From assembly GCA_003024175.1 (NCBI GenBank), contig MDYQ01000019.1, forward strand, positions 1 through 64,000: DNA of 64,000 bases, in the 5' to 3' direction. Positions 36,030-46,324 of this stretch are shown here, one piece after another. The notes under the pieces were generated by a model that saw nothing but the letters and a program-made list of their open reading frames with translations, did not search any database and was not told where the DNA came from. The DNA is from Planoprotostelium fungivorum (lineage: Eukaryota > Evosea > Variosea > Cavosteliida > Cavosteliaceae). Both the position numbers and the translations under genes were made by a program. How positions within the stretch are numbered: the first letter of the stretch is position 1; the number at the start of each line of letters is the position of its first letter.

Positions 36030-36310
36030 TATAGAAATTAGAATGGGAGGGACAGTTTGTACGAAAATGAGAAATAAAATGTCTCGTGTAATGACATTGG
36101 ATGATGGTGGTTGCTTGCGATTGTGAGAGTTTGAAACTCACTCCTGTGGATGGACCTCTTTACCAGAACGATCACGGGGTAATGTGATGTCAAAATTGAG
36201 TGATGGAAAGATTGTTCACTGTCACGGTGACGAGAAATTTCAGAATAAATCTAGCCTAGGTCATTTAATGTACAATTCAGCGTCAGATCACATCACATCA
36301 CATCACATAC

Positions 36311-37498
36311 ATGCTACCCATCTTCCGAATTCAACGTATCATCTTACCAACATGCCAACACCGACCAGTGTGTATCAATAGAGCATCATTGCAACGACCG
36401 CCATCGATCCCTCTGTTTCAACCCATCAGACCTCACGATTGGACCATCGTCAGACACAAACATTCAGAATCGAGAAAGCCCATCTCCTCGCTCCAGATCC
36501 AATTGAAAGCACACGCTGAATTGGGAGACCTTCAATCAGCAGAAGCCGTTTTGAAGGAGATGGATGAGTCTGGTGTGGAGAGAGATGCAGTGACGGACGC
36601 CATCATGGTGAAATTGTTCCTCACCAAGAAGGACTACGACAGCGCACAACATCTGCTGAGCCAGACGGTACAGAGGAAGGAATTCTGTCTGGGTTTGGAG
36701 GGAGGAAAGATCATCTTAGGGCTTCACAAGGGCCAACTCAGACAACTCGAACAAGTATGGAGGAAGGTGGAGGAGTTTGATAATATTCGCCTGTGGAACG
36801 GCATCCTCACCGTCGTTTCATCGGATGCGAGAGCCCTTCGAGAAGCTTGGAAGAGGATGAACGAACGGATCGAACCCTACGCCACCTCATACGAGATCAC
36901 CATCAAGGCCGCCGCCGCTCTGGGAGATGCAGACTTTCTCATGGACGTCTTTGAACGATACACGAAGGACATCAAGACACCCAGCCCACAACTCTACACC
37001 ATCGTCATTAATCGCCTGGCCGGTCTGGGGAAATTCGAACACGTCCAAAAGCTCTGGAACAGTGTAGCCGTCCAGCCCGACATCGGCCTCTATAACACGT
37101 ACCTCTCCATCTGGGCCAAACGAGATCATCTCCCCAACGTATCACGCATATGGCGGCAGATGCAAGAGACCGGTTTGAAGCCCGACCTCTTCTCCTACAA
37201 CATCCTATTGGGTATCCTGTGCCGTAGAAAAGAGATCTCGAAGGTCCAGGCGGTTTGGAAGATCATAGAGGATGCCGGCATGGTGCCCGACCAAGCCACG
37301 TGGAATACCGTTCTGCACATGCTCGCCGAGAACAGAGATCGCGTGGCCGCGGAGAAATGGTTCGATAGGATGGAACAGAAGAACAAGATCTCTTGTGTCA
37401 TCATGATGGGCATGTATGAAGCTCTACAAGATACGGAGGCGAAGGATCGTGTCTGGAGGTTGATGATGTCCCAGCACAATGAAACACCGCCGGGATGA
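36311..37498 (+). CDS. Mitochondrial pentatricopeptide-repeat (PPR) protein
   Basis: A single intron-free frame of 395 codons. The N-terminus (MLPIFRIQRIILPTC, many Arg, no acidic residues for about 45 residues) looks like a mitochondrial presequence. PPR units follow, for example LQIQLKAHAELGDLQSAEAV, QLYTIVINRLAGLGKFEHVQ, GLYNTYLSIWAKRDHLPNVS, LFSYNILLGILCRRKEISKV and ATWNTVLHMLAENRDRVAAE, about eight in total. PPR proteins bind organelle RNA and act in its processing or translation. The target cannot be predicted. It is unusual in this window for lacking introns. Convergent with the next gene over 37 bp. Confidence 0.88.
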   Translation: MLPIFRIQRIILPTCQHRPVCINRASLQRPPSIPLFQPIRPHDWTIVRHKHSESRKPISSLQIQLKAHAELGDLQSAEAVLKEMDESGVERDAVTDAIMVKLFLTKKDYDSAQHLLSQTVQRKEFCLGLEGGKIILGLHKGQLRQLEQVWRKVEEFDNIRLWNGILTVVSSDARALREAWKRMNERIEPYATSYEITIKAAAALGDADFLMDVFERYTKDIKTPSPQLYTIVINRLAGLGKFEHVQKLWNSVAVQPDIGLYNTYLSIWAKRDHLPNVSRIWRQMQETGLKPDLFSYNILLGILCRRKEISKVQAVWKIIEDAGMVPDQATWNTVLHMLAENRDRVAAEKWFDRMEQKNKISCVIMMGMYEALQDTEAKDRVWRLMMSQHNETPPG

Positions 37499-37535
37499 TG
37501 ATGATGACGATGTTCTCTCCTCTTTTTCTTCTCTT

Positions 37536-39197
37536 TTATTTCTTTTTCGGAGGTGACGCTGCCGTTCGTTGAAAGTGGGCTTGTGTGGAAATGTGAGGTG
37601 ACATGTGATGATCGTACGTGTCGGTGATGGGACGCACTCTCTCCTCTTTGAGCCACTTTTCTTCTTTCATGTCCCAACGGTATCTCTGTCGGTACTTCCT
37701 CTCGATGGCTGGGAACAACTGTTGGATGGCAACGATCTGTCGGTCGATTAAGTCACGATGTGATGACGATGAGATCAACACGTGATGATGTTCATCATGA
37801 TCATCGATCACAAGGTGACTTCACCTTATCCATGTCAATGAACGTAGAAGTTTCAGATGGAAAGAACAACTCTTTCTTCGCATCGATACCCGGATAATCC
37901 AATCGAACGTCAAAGATCGTCCCCTTCTCAAATTCCTTCCTCAGCGATCTCCTGTACTCCCTCACGATATCCTGTATCTACAACGGTTCATTCGAACGTT
38001 TTGATTCCGCGATATTTCACCGGAAACCCGAGACCAACGTGATATCCTACAGAGTACGTTTCGTTGAAGCTCATGTGCCTTGAAGAGGTGACGGTGTAGC
38101 TGCCGACGACCAATGTCTGTGGCAACGATGACCAACTCTTCATGACTGGATCTTCATAACGCGCGAACACCCTCCTCGTCATCTTGCCGTAACCTGAAAT
38201 GTCGATGAGATTTCGGATTACGTACTGAGATACCGTTCTCTGTGGGGTGAGGCGGGTAGATGTCCACGATGAATGGAATGGATCTCAGTGAAGCTTGTTT
38301 CTCTTCCAGTTGCGAGCAGTGTTGGCACTTCCAGTCTCCGCCGGACATTCTGAACGAGAGGAGTGGTTTCTGTATGGATGAGAGAATTCGTCACGTTTCG
38401 ACTCACTTTTCCGTTCCATTCTTTCTCTAAGAAGGGGGTGGCTTTCGCTTCGACCCAAGGAATACGATGACGATTCAATTCTGCCACCTAACAATGTCAT
38501 CACGATGGCGATCGATCATCGTGATCGTGACAACGGAGACACACGCTCACCTTCTGTTCTTTCATCTCACTCGTGTGGAGCACTTCGATCACTCCGACTA
38601 AATTCTTCACCTTCTCACCGTCTTCGATGATCTTCAACTCTTTCTTCGTGATTCCCCTGTCCACCATCAACCACAGACATCTCTCCACAACACTCACTCT
38701 GGCCGCACTGATTTCGCTCTCTCCAGTGCAATGTCAAACCTTCCTATGCCCGTGATCGAGTGTTCTGTGTGGACCGTTTCCCAGCCGCTGAAAAAGTTTT
38801 CTATCTTTCTAAAGTTTGTACAAGTGTAGGCGGGGAGTAGGTTCACATTCTTCTTACCTTTGCACAGCTGAGAGAGTTCATTCGTTGTGATGGGAGAGAC
38901 GTTCACCGATTCCATGGCCGAGGTGTTCTGTTTGGTCGAGCAGAATTGTATGACGTCCACGGATTTCCTCTTCGATAGCTCACGGACGATCTTCTCTTTC
39001 GATAAGTAATGTCGTTCTCCTTCATTCTGTGGTCGTTGTGATTCACCAGCGGATAATGAGATCTGTGTTCCAGCAGAATCAGTGATGGAGGGGTTGACCT
39101 TCACAGTCGTCACTTCAGAGACAACTTGTGGTATCTTGGGTGATCTGATCTTGGAAGACGATGTCTTCTTGTCTTCCTTTGGAGTAATCTTGTCCAT
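37536..39197 (-). CDS. Unassigned protein, about seven exons
   Basis: Start taken at 39197 (MDKITPKEDKKTSSSKIRSP). An in-frame upstream ATG at 39368 is possible. The N-terminus is charged and Ser/Thr-rich. The conserved-looking part is KIENFFSGWETVHTEHSITG, GITKKELKIIEDGEKVKN, VGVIEVLHTSEMKEQK, LNRHRIPWVEAKATPFLEKE, GGDWKCQHCSQLEEKQASLR and SIPFIVDIYPPHPTENGIS, then KGTIFDVRLDYPGIDAKK and VAIQQLFPAIERKYRQRY. One CxxC is present. The junction at 38697 (GTGAGT...GGACAG) closes in frame. I do not recognise the family. No signal peptide or TM segment is visible, so it is probably cytosolic or nuclear. Confidence 0.6.
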
Positions 39198-39601
39198 ATT
39201 TCTCGACGTCTTTGTTTTTCGTATTGTGATGGTCTGATGTGAAATGCATGGATGTCGATCGATGAAAAGACGAGTGATTGAGGGGAATGAGGGTGGTTCT
39301 TTCAGAAAATGTCGCACTGTCCAAAGTGCTGCCAGGTTCATCACTAGATCTCCAGTGTCTGGTGTCAATGTCTACAACGAGACATATATTTGTCTCTGGC
39401 TACTATGAATGACGCATTTTCACACGGCCTTCGAATCGAAGATTCACCTATAGAGCATCCTCCCCTCTTCCTCTTCTGTTGAGGATGGGCTGTGCTCAGA
39501 GAGAAATGCAAGGACACAGGAGGTTGAACAATAAATAGTTGAGCTGATCATGTTCTCTTTGCAAAGTATGATGTTGTACGCTCCATGATTATGCAGTTGT
39601 C
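39198..39601 (-). other. Intergenic region upstream of the unassigned gene
   Basis: Promoter side of the 37536-39197 gene and 3' flank of the zinc-ribbon gene. It contains the possible extended N-terminus up to 39368 and a CTACAACG motif at 39372. Nothing else supported. Confidence 0.35.
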
Positions 39602-40031
39602 TCACACTTTTTTATCAGAGAACACATGCGGCATGCTGTTTGATGCCGGGTCAGATGTCTCTTCCACAAACTTGTTCCACTCGTTGATCAGCTCTTCTGC
39701 ATCAGCATCTAATTCAGACGTTGGGATGGATGGAATCGAATTCGTTGGATTCGATACATTGAACGTCTTCTCTTCAGGAATAAGATCCACCAATGTGGGC
39801 CTCTGTGATGATCGAAATAATTTGTTTCCACAAGAATAACAGAAGACAGCTCTATCTAAGCCCTTCGTGCCACACATGTGACAGAATACAGCCGCTGAAC
39901 ATGGTATCAATCACGAGATCTACATCAATCAAGATCAAACCTGAATAACATCTCTTTTGCAGTGTCACAGACGTCTGACGATTCAACCCTGCTCGTCTCC
40001 ATTGTGTTATAGGACGGATGGCCCGCAACAT
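39602..40031 (-). CDS. Small double-CxxC zinc-ribbon protein, probably mitochondrial
   Basis: Two exons join in phase 1: MLRAIRPITQWRRAGLNRQT SVTLQKRCYS to AAVFCHMCGTKGLDRAVF, then CYSCGNKLFRSSQRPT and an acidic tail (TSELDADAEELINEWNKFVE). The 30-residue N-terminus is Arg-rich with no Asp/Glu, ending RCYS, a typical mitochondrial presequence with an R-x-x-S-like cleavage site. CHMCGTKGLDRAVFCYSCG is a zinc ribbon. About 128 residues. No family name could be given. It is divergent from the CAF-1 gene across about 105 bp. Confidence 0.65.
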
Positions 40032-40135
40032 GATGATCTGATGTTGCTTTTTGTTTTTCCCGCGTAAAATTACCGTTATTGAATTTTCAATCAAACAGTC
40101 GGCATAAAACAACAACATCTTCCATCGCTTCGCTC

Positions 40136-43100
40136 ATGGAGGTGAAGTCTGATTCGACATCTTAAACTCAATAACATAGGTCTCTGTAGAAACCAATCGA
40201 AAACGTGAGCGAGAAGATGAGTCGTCCGATGTTCTCGTCAAGCGAAGAGCTGTAGAGAACACACAGACGAACGATGTATCCGTCGTCCAAACGGTCGTCA
40301 CTAGCTCAGAGGAGGGTGAGCATGGAATTGCAGATTATGCAGGATGTCGATTCACACAACCAGACCAACATTCGCACGGAGAGAGTGATAAAGAGAATTC
40401 TCTCAAGGACAGAAGAATCGATGGAAATGGACCCGTGAAGGTTATCACGAACACCTCACAACCAGTGACACCCATGACGGCAGCAGAGAGGGTAATGTTT
40501 TTGCTTTTATCCGTCTCCTCTCTTCAAATGTGTCGCTTATGTTATGTCTAAATCAAGGTACAGAAACTCGAGGCAGAGAAGAAGAGGCAAGAGAGAGACG
40601 CACAGAGAGAGAAAGCTGCAGCAGAAAAGAAGGCCAAACAAGATGAAAAAGAGAAGAAGGCATTAGAAAAGAAACAAAAGGCCGAAGAGAAGCAGAAGGC
40701 ACTCGAACTGAAGGCAGCCGAGAAGGAAAGGGAAGAGAAGAGGTGACTCACTTCATTTTCACCGTCTCAACATCATCTGAAACCATGACAGAAAAGAAGA
40801 GGAGAAGCAGAAGAAAGAAGACGACCGATTAAAGAAGATGCTGGAGAAGGAAGAAGAAAGGAGAGTCAAAGAAGATGCAAAGAAGAAGAAGGAAGAGGAG
40901 AGGAAGAAGAAGGAGGAAGAGGCCAAGCAGAAGGTGACATCATCATCACTCCATCACTCTGATGACTTTAGGAGGAAGAGCAGAGGAAGAAGGTAGAGAA
41001 GCAGAAGGCCATCAGCTCGTTCTTCACCATCAAGATCGTTCCTTCTCCCGCCAAAACAGTCAAGAGTGAAGACGGTATGAGCCGATGGTATAAGCCATTC
41101 GATACCACGGGGAAGATCATGCCACCCACTCGCTTCTCCTCTCTACCTCAAGAGGACATCGACCGACAGATTCGCGCCGGAGGTGAGATTTGAATTTCGA
41201 ATTCGAGTTGAAGGCGGGAACAGGAGCGGACCTCACCGTGTCACTGAAAGAGTTGATCGAGAAGAAATCGCAGAAGGAGCGCGGAATTAAGATGCAGAAG
41301 GAAGAGATGGAGACCGTGAAGGTCGTCTCGTTCGACGATGTACCCCAACAGAATGCCAATCTACAACGCAACAAACGAATGAAACTCCTCCGTTTCCACG
41401 ACAACCGTAGACCCTCCTACTGGGGTGCGTCTCATTTGAATGCGACGACTCAATGTGACAGGCACTTACTCGAAGCTGAGCAAAGTGATTCGAGGCAGGA
41501 GACCTTTTGCAAAGGATGAGACTCTATTGGACTACGAGGTGATGACGTGGCATGACGTATGTTCTAAATATAGATACAGGTCGATTCTGATGATGAATGG
41601 GAGGAAGAGCCTGAAGATGCCGAAGACCTCAACAAATCAGAGGACGAAGCTGACGATGAAGCCGAAAACTCCGAAGAAGAGGTGAGTCGCGCAGTCGCGC
41701 CGTCCAGTCGCCCGCGAATCCCGTTGTAGATGACACGTCGTAGGACGATTTCGTCGTGGCGGATGGATATTTTTCGTGTGACGAAGGCATCCAAGAAGAA
41801 GGACAGGAGGGACAAGTCAGCCGACAGAAGGTAAGTCCTTAGCTTCACACGCTCGTCTCACCTTCTCTTTAGAAGCCGATTCAAGAGGAAGGGAAGGGCC
41901 ACACTGTGAGGCTGACCCCTGTTGTGTATGGTGTCTGCTTCGAGTTGAAATCGGATGACCCCAACTACACTCTCATCAGTAAGATGACGACTCGCATGAA
42001 CGTCGGTGAGTCGAGATGATGATGATCACCGATGATGACGAACGATAGCTGGACCAATCAATCTGGCCAAGCCGTTCGGTGAAGTGATGGAAGTGTGTGG
42101 AGGTGATAGCGTGGGAACATCTGGGACACCATCGAAGAGATGTAGAAGAAAATTCGACATGACAGAAGAACAGATCGTACAGATCATCCAAGTGAGATCT
42201 ACCGTTTCATTCAAATGAAACTGACGCGTTGTAGATGACCCACGGGAATCATAATTCGGTCGCCAATTTCGTCTCTACCCTTTCGGAGAAACTTTCGATT
42301 CCACAGAACATCATCAAGCAGAAAGTCAAGGAGATTTCAATCTTTGAGAGGAGACCGGCTAACCCTAGGGTGAATGCTTCTACTCTTTCATTTCTCAATC
42401 TACAACAGTTGTGTTATTACGTCAAGGACGAAGTGTTGGCCGCACACAAACTGCAGGACATGACCCCGAGTTCATTTTCCACCACACCCAAGAAGGTTCG
42501 TCCATCTACAACTCGCCTCGTCTAAATATAGAACAGGTCCTGAAGAAGGGTGAAGAAGCTGAAGCACCCACCGAGACACCCCTCGTCCGTCAACTTTTCC
42601 CCGAAACTTCCAATCAATCTGTACAAAATGTCAAGGCCAGCCACGCTCCCACCCAACCGGAAATTTCACCGACTTCCACAGGAGTCGTCCCACAGCCCAC
42701 CACCGCTCCACGGATCGTCCCACAGCCAATCCATACTACGGCAATGGCTTCAACACAGGTACAACTTCCTGTTACCATGGAAACGACTGCTCCACGAATC
42801 GTCCCACAGGCTGTTGCGAATTCCGAGCAGGGCCGCAAACCTACTCCGCGAATTGTCCCACAGCTCGTCAGCGCACAGACGGTGTCTCCACAGATCGTCC
42901 CACAGCCTGTGCATACCACGGTAGTCGCTCCACGAATCGTCCCACAGCCCGTGACAACGACACCACGGATCGTCCCACAGCTCATCAGTGCCCCACAGGC
43001 ATCCCCACAACCCGTTACAACGGCCCCACGGATTGTCCCACAGCCAGTGACAACGACTCCACGAATTGTCCCACAGCCAGTACTCGTACAGACCGCTTCA

Positions 43101-43541
43101 CGGATCGTCCCACAGCCAGTCGCTCAGCTCAACGCTCCACGCGTCATCTCCCACACCGTGACCCAATTCGCCCCAGCTCCACGAATCGTCCCACAGTCGA
43201 TGACCCAGGTCTCCACGGCAGTTCCACAGATGCTCCAGGCTATCTCACCGCAGAGCACGAGCACACCCTCTCTCCCTCACATCAGCATGCCCACGATACC
43301 TCCACACTACAACCAGTCAAATCTCTCCAACGTTACCATGGTACCCCCACCCATGTCCTTCTACGACAGTTACCTTCCCACGATGACGTCATCTACCCTG
43401 TACACGTCACCTCTTCAGACCCCCCAGCAGATGTTCGTGCAACCATTCGTCCCAGTGGGAACCGTTCCCAGCCCGATTCCCAGGTTGGCTCCCAGATCTG
43501 TCATCGTGCAGACGCTGCGAGGAAGGAACAGTGAAATTTGA
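40136..43541 (+). CDS. CHAF1A: Chromatin assembly factor 1 large subunit (CAF-1 p150/CHAF1A)
   Basis: Histone H3-H4 chaperone that deposits nucleosomes at replication forks. A Lys/Glu-rich helix (QKLEAEKKRQERDAQREKAA onward) occupies 40.56-40.93 kb. AISSFFTIKIVPSPAKTVKS has a PIP-box-like SFFTI. The ED region follows (NKRMKLLRFHDNRRPSYWG, IRGRRPFAKDETLLDYE, VDSDDEWEEEPEDAEDLNKS), then a winged-helix-like domain (MTEEQIVQIIQ, THGNHNSVANFVSTLSEKLS). The C-terminus (42.7-43.2 kb) is a run of about ten PRIVPQ-type repeats not usual for the family. The first exon is uncertain: the only nearby ATG (40136) does not join in frame by an obvious intron, but the frame from about 40190 on is firm. Confidence 0.88.
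42690..43200 (+). repeat. Array of about ten PRIVPQ-coding repeats in the CAF-1 tail
   Basis: The 18-base core CCACGAATCGTCCCACAG and close variants recur about ten times with irregular spacing (roughly 30-70 bases). The DNA is conserved almost as well as the peptide, suggesting recent duplication or gene-conversion between units. Confidence 0.85.
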
Positions 43542-43682
43542 CACATCGATCTGTCATCGATGGAGAAATATAAAGACTAGACTTTCGCTGGAGATGTATT
43601 CATTTGAATCGAAGGGTGCGGATAGTTGTGAGACGATGGCTCAGGGGATGTGTCTGTCTCTTTAGAGGATGAGATGTTGTCA

Positions 43683-44472
43683 TCATCGAGCCCCTCGACG
43701 AACGGCGGGGGTGAACATGAGATCGAAGAGGCTGACTTCGTGTGGATAGGTCGGTGGGGCGTATTCTCTCATGGTCTGTCTCATCTGGAATGTGATGACG
43801 GGTCTCTGAACCTCTTCATCTTCGTCCATCTCGTACTGCATCTCGTCGATGTGTTGTCTCTGATGTTTGAACTCTTTCCTCCTCGTCTGACTGACACTGT
43901 AACCCTTTCGATTGGCCCACGTGTTGGAAAAGATGGGACCTCCAAAGCTTCTCATCGGGTGAGTGTGACCGCGTGATCTGTAACAGGCGGGGCACATGGT
44001 CAAAGATGGACAGACGGTGCAGGTGTTACGAGTGCCGACGATGAGTTGAGAGCACGCGTTGCAATTGACAGAGTGGACGATCGTGTATCGTTGGGGGTTG
44101 GGCAGGGTGACAGAGGTGGGAGGGGCGGGCATCTCCTCTTTCTCCACGTCTCTTCTCTTCTGTGTGATGACAAGCTGGATGGTGTCTGGCTGCTGTGTGA
44201 CGGCAGGTGTGAGACTTTCGTCGTCGTTGATGTCTTCGAAATCACCTAGATGGGTGTGAGTGTCTTGCGGATGAACAGAGTTACTCACCGTCAGGCATCA
44301 CATATCGTAGTTGAGCAGAACGAACGTGTTGAATGTCCCTTCCAAACTTGGCGGCAACATGATCTTGCAACAGATCGAAGGTCAATCCGCGTCTTTGTAC
44401 TTGGCTCTGTCTCCTCTGTCCACCCCAGCGGGAGTGGATGGTGATGGTGTTGTATTGGTTGGTGTAGCTCAT
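43683..44472 (-). CDS. PB1 + ZZ zinc-finger protein, p62/NBR1-like
   Basis: Two exons. Exon 1, MSYTNQYNTITIHSRWGGQR, with DLLQDHVAAKFGRDIQHV, is the start of a PB1 domain. The intron at about 44240-44282 joins YVMPDG to DFEDINDDESL, giving a complete acidic OPCA motif. A ZZ finger follows: HSVNCNACSQLIVGTRNTC, TVCPSLTMCPACYRSRGHTH, PMRSF. The C-terminus (EFKHQRQHIDEMQYEMDEDE, YPHEVSLFDLMFTP) has an acidic patch and EVSLFDLM, which might serve as an LC3/ATG8-interacting motif. No UBA domain was seen. The architecture resembles sequestosome/NBR1 autophagy adaptors but is shorter (about 250 residues). Confidence 0.8.
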
Positions 44473-44761
44473 CTTGATCTGGTGTAAGTTGGAATGAGAG
44501 AAGAGAGAAACAGGATTTGACGTTCACAGAAGAGGGCTGTGGCTGTGCTTCCGGAAGCAGGTCACTACAATTGTCCGTGAATTGTGGTTTTTATCCATCC
44601 ATATAGACACAGAGACGTGTTGGTGGTCGTCACTCGACAGCAGTGGCGTGTGAGATAATGTGGATCATTTATGGATTTGTTTGTGATTTTGACCCACGAA
44701 TAGTCAGAATTCAGAAGAAGAGGTGATATGAGATGGTCTTCCTCAAACATTTTTCGACAAT

Positions 44762-45554
44762 ATGACGTTTATAGACTGCGCAACGGTTGTAGGTGCCTCG
44801 TTAGCTGGTGCTCTTCTAGCAGAGCGTGAGTGTGCCAATCATTCACGATCCTGAAAACTCTCAGTCATCTCGTGGGTGTTGATCTATAGAACCGACAGCT
44901 ACAAGAGACTGACTGCTGAGCTCGAGCGCCTTCAATCGAAAGGTAATTTCCATACTCAAATGATCCACTGACATTTGTTACTGCACGGCTCACAACTCAA
45001 ACAGTGGATAAATACAAAGAAGTTGCAACAGCTGATACGAAATCAAAGAAGAAGGACAGATTTGAAGATCAGATCAAGCAGACCAATCAAGATCTGACTT
45101 CGTTCCGTCTTCGATCCACCATCGCAATCGGTGACGATTCTCGTCTCCAAATTCTTCTCAACCTCACTCAGGTATTGCCATGTTTTCTCTCTTCGCCGTA
45201 CTGAACTCCACGTGAGCACCGTCATCATCATCTACTTCATCTATCAACCTTCCAAATGCCTTTCTTGTGACATGTCTGACGACCTTCAGTTTCGATGGTG
45301 TCGTGGTCGCCCGTCTCCCCTTCGAGCCTTTCTCCTGGATTCGTACTGTGTCCCACAGAGGCATCAGCGGCACAGATTACTACCAATGTGAGATGATGCA
45401 TCCGTGATCCAAACTCCATCGGCTCATCATCGCAGCCTCCATGGTCTTCGTCTACATCTTATCCTCCATCGCCATTCGAGCCAATCTACAACGGTTGCTG
45501 GGCACCACACCCCCACCCAACCCCACTCCCTCCATCTGGGGTGCTCCCCAATAG
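44762..45554 (+). CDS. TMCO1: TMCO1, ER calcium-load-activated channel/translocon component
   Basis: MTFIDCATVVGASLAGALLA (TM1), IYRTDSYKRLTAELERLQSK, a Lys-rich coiled coil (KEVATADTKSKKKDRFEDQI), then a TM pair ending in FDGVVVARLPFEPFSWIR, VSHRGISGTDYYQC, ASMVFVYILSSIAIRANLQR and LLGTTPPPNPTPSIWGAPQ. RTDxYKRL, VVVARLPFxP, HRG and the C-terminal helix match TMCO1 along its length (about 185 residues). Five short exons. In animals it lies in the ER membrane and works with the multipass translocon. High confidence. Confidence 0.93.
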
Positions 45555-45564
45555 ACATGACGTA

Positions 45565-45578
45565 CTACAACGTTGTAG
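45565..45578. repeat. Perfect palindrome CTACAACGTTGTAG between two convergent stops
   Basis: A full copy of the window-wide motif sits in the 25 bp between the TMCO1 stop (45552-45554) and the stop of the convergent MORN gene (45580-45582). As RNA either strand would form a short hairpin just after a stop codon. This could mark 3' ends, or be one of many dispersed copies by chance. Confidence 0.85.
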
Positions 45579-45579
45579 A

Positions 45580-46292
45580 TCACGGCATTTTATTCTCGAA
45601 ATTCGATTGTCCTGCTGGCTTGACTCCGTGTAAGATCTCGTTGTAGAATCGTCTGTCGTAGCCTGTACAATAATTTCCCTGCTTTGCGTCGTGCAACAGA
45701 CCATCTCTGAAGGTGTATTGACCCTGACACTACATCAGTTGCGAGGAGCATCATGATTGGATCACCTCGATCACTATGCCTTTGCTCCACGTGGCGGCGT
45801 ATTGACCGAAATCTTTTATATACAATATGCCTTCGCCGTCAAATCTGAAGTTCGATCAGAGCTCGATGGAGATGGTGACGTGCGACACTCACTCTCCATC
45901 TTTGAAATCACCGACGTAATAGTTTCCATTGGCGAATGTGAATGTACCCTATTTCATCTTAATTCACCCCACAGACATTGATTCATTCACCTTCCCATGC
46001 ATTCTGGTGACACCATCAGAAGAGTCAAGATACATGAACACTCACCTCCCGTTGAATCGCTCTCCGTCATATGTACTACCAGACAGGTCCATCGTGTGTC
46101 GGTGTCTGACTCCCGATTTAGCATCATCGTCATCTGAAGAAGATGGAGACACCGAATGCTTGATTCTCTCCTTACCTATTACGATGTACCTGAGTGCTGG
46201 ACTGGAGGTCCTCTCAGAGAAAGGGGAAGCGCGAGGAGGTTGGGCTTTCCTTGAAGTTCTACAACGCGCCGGATAGGCTCGGGGCTACTCAT
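45580..46292 (-). CDS. MORN-repeat protein
   Basis: MSSPEPIRRVVELQGKPNLL starts at 46292. A 56-nt intron leads to SDDDDAKSGVRHRHTMDLSG and STYDGERFNG (MORN). The next exons give GTFTFANGNYYVGDFKDGE, FDGEGILYIKDFGQYAATWS and CQGQYTFRDGLLHD, then GYDRRFYNEILHGVKPAGQS ending NKMP. About three to four MORN motifs. These repeats occur in membrane-linked scaffold proteins and in flagellar radial-spoke proteins. One junction (near 45953-46045) is off by one base in the simplest model, so either the border is unusual or there is a small frame error. Confidence 0.65.
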
Positions 46293-46324
46293 CTCGGGCA
46301 AGACAGCTTCAAACACAGCCAAAG

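Noticed and set aside
42614-43010. Minus-strand frames with repeated Cys-Gly and Trp-Asp units
   Set aside because: They are shadows of the PRIVPQ repeats of CAF-1 on the opposite strand.
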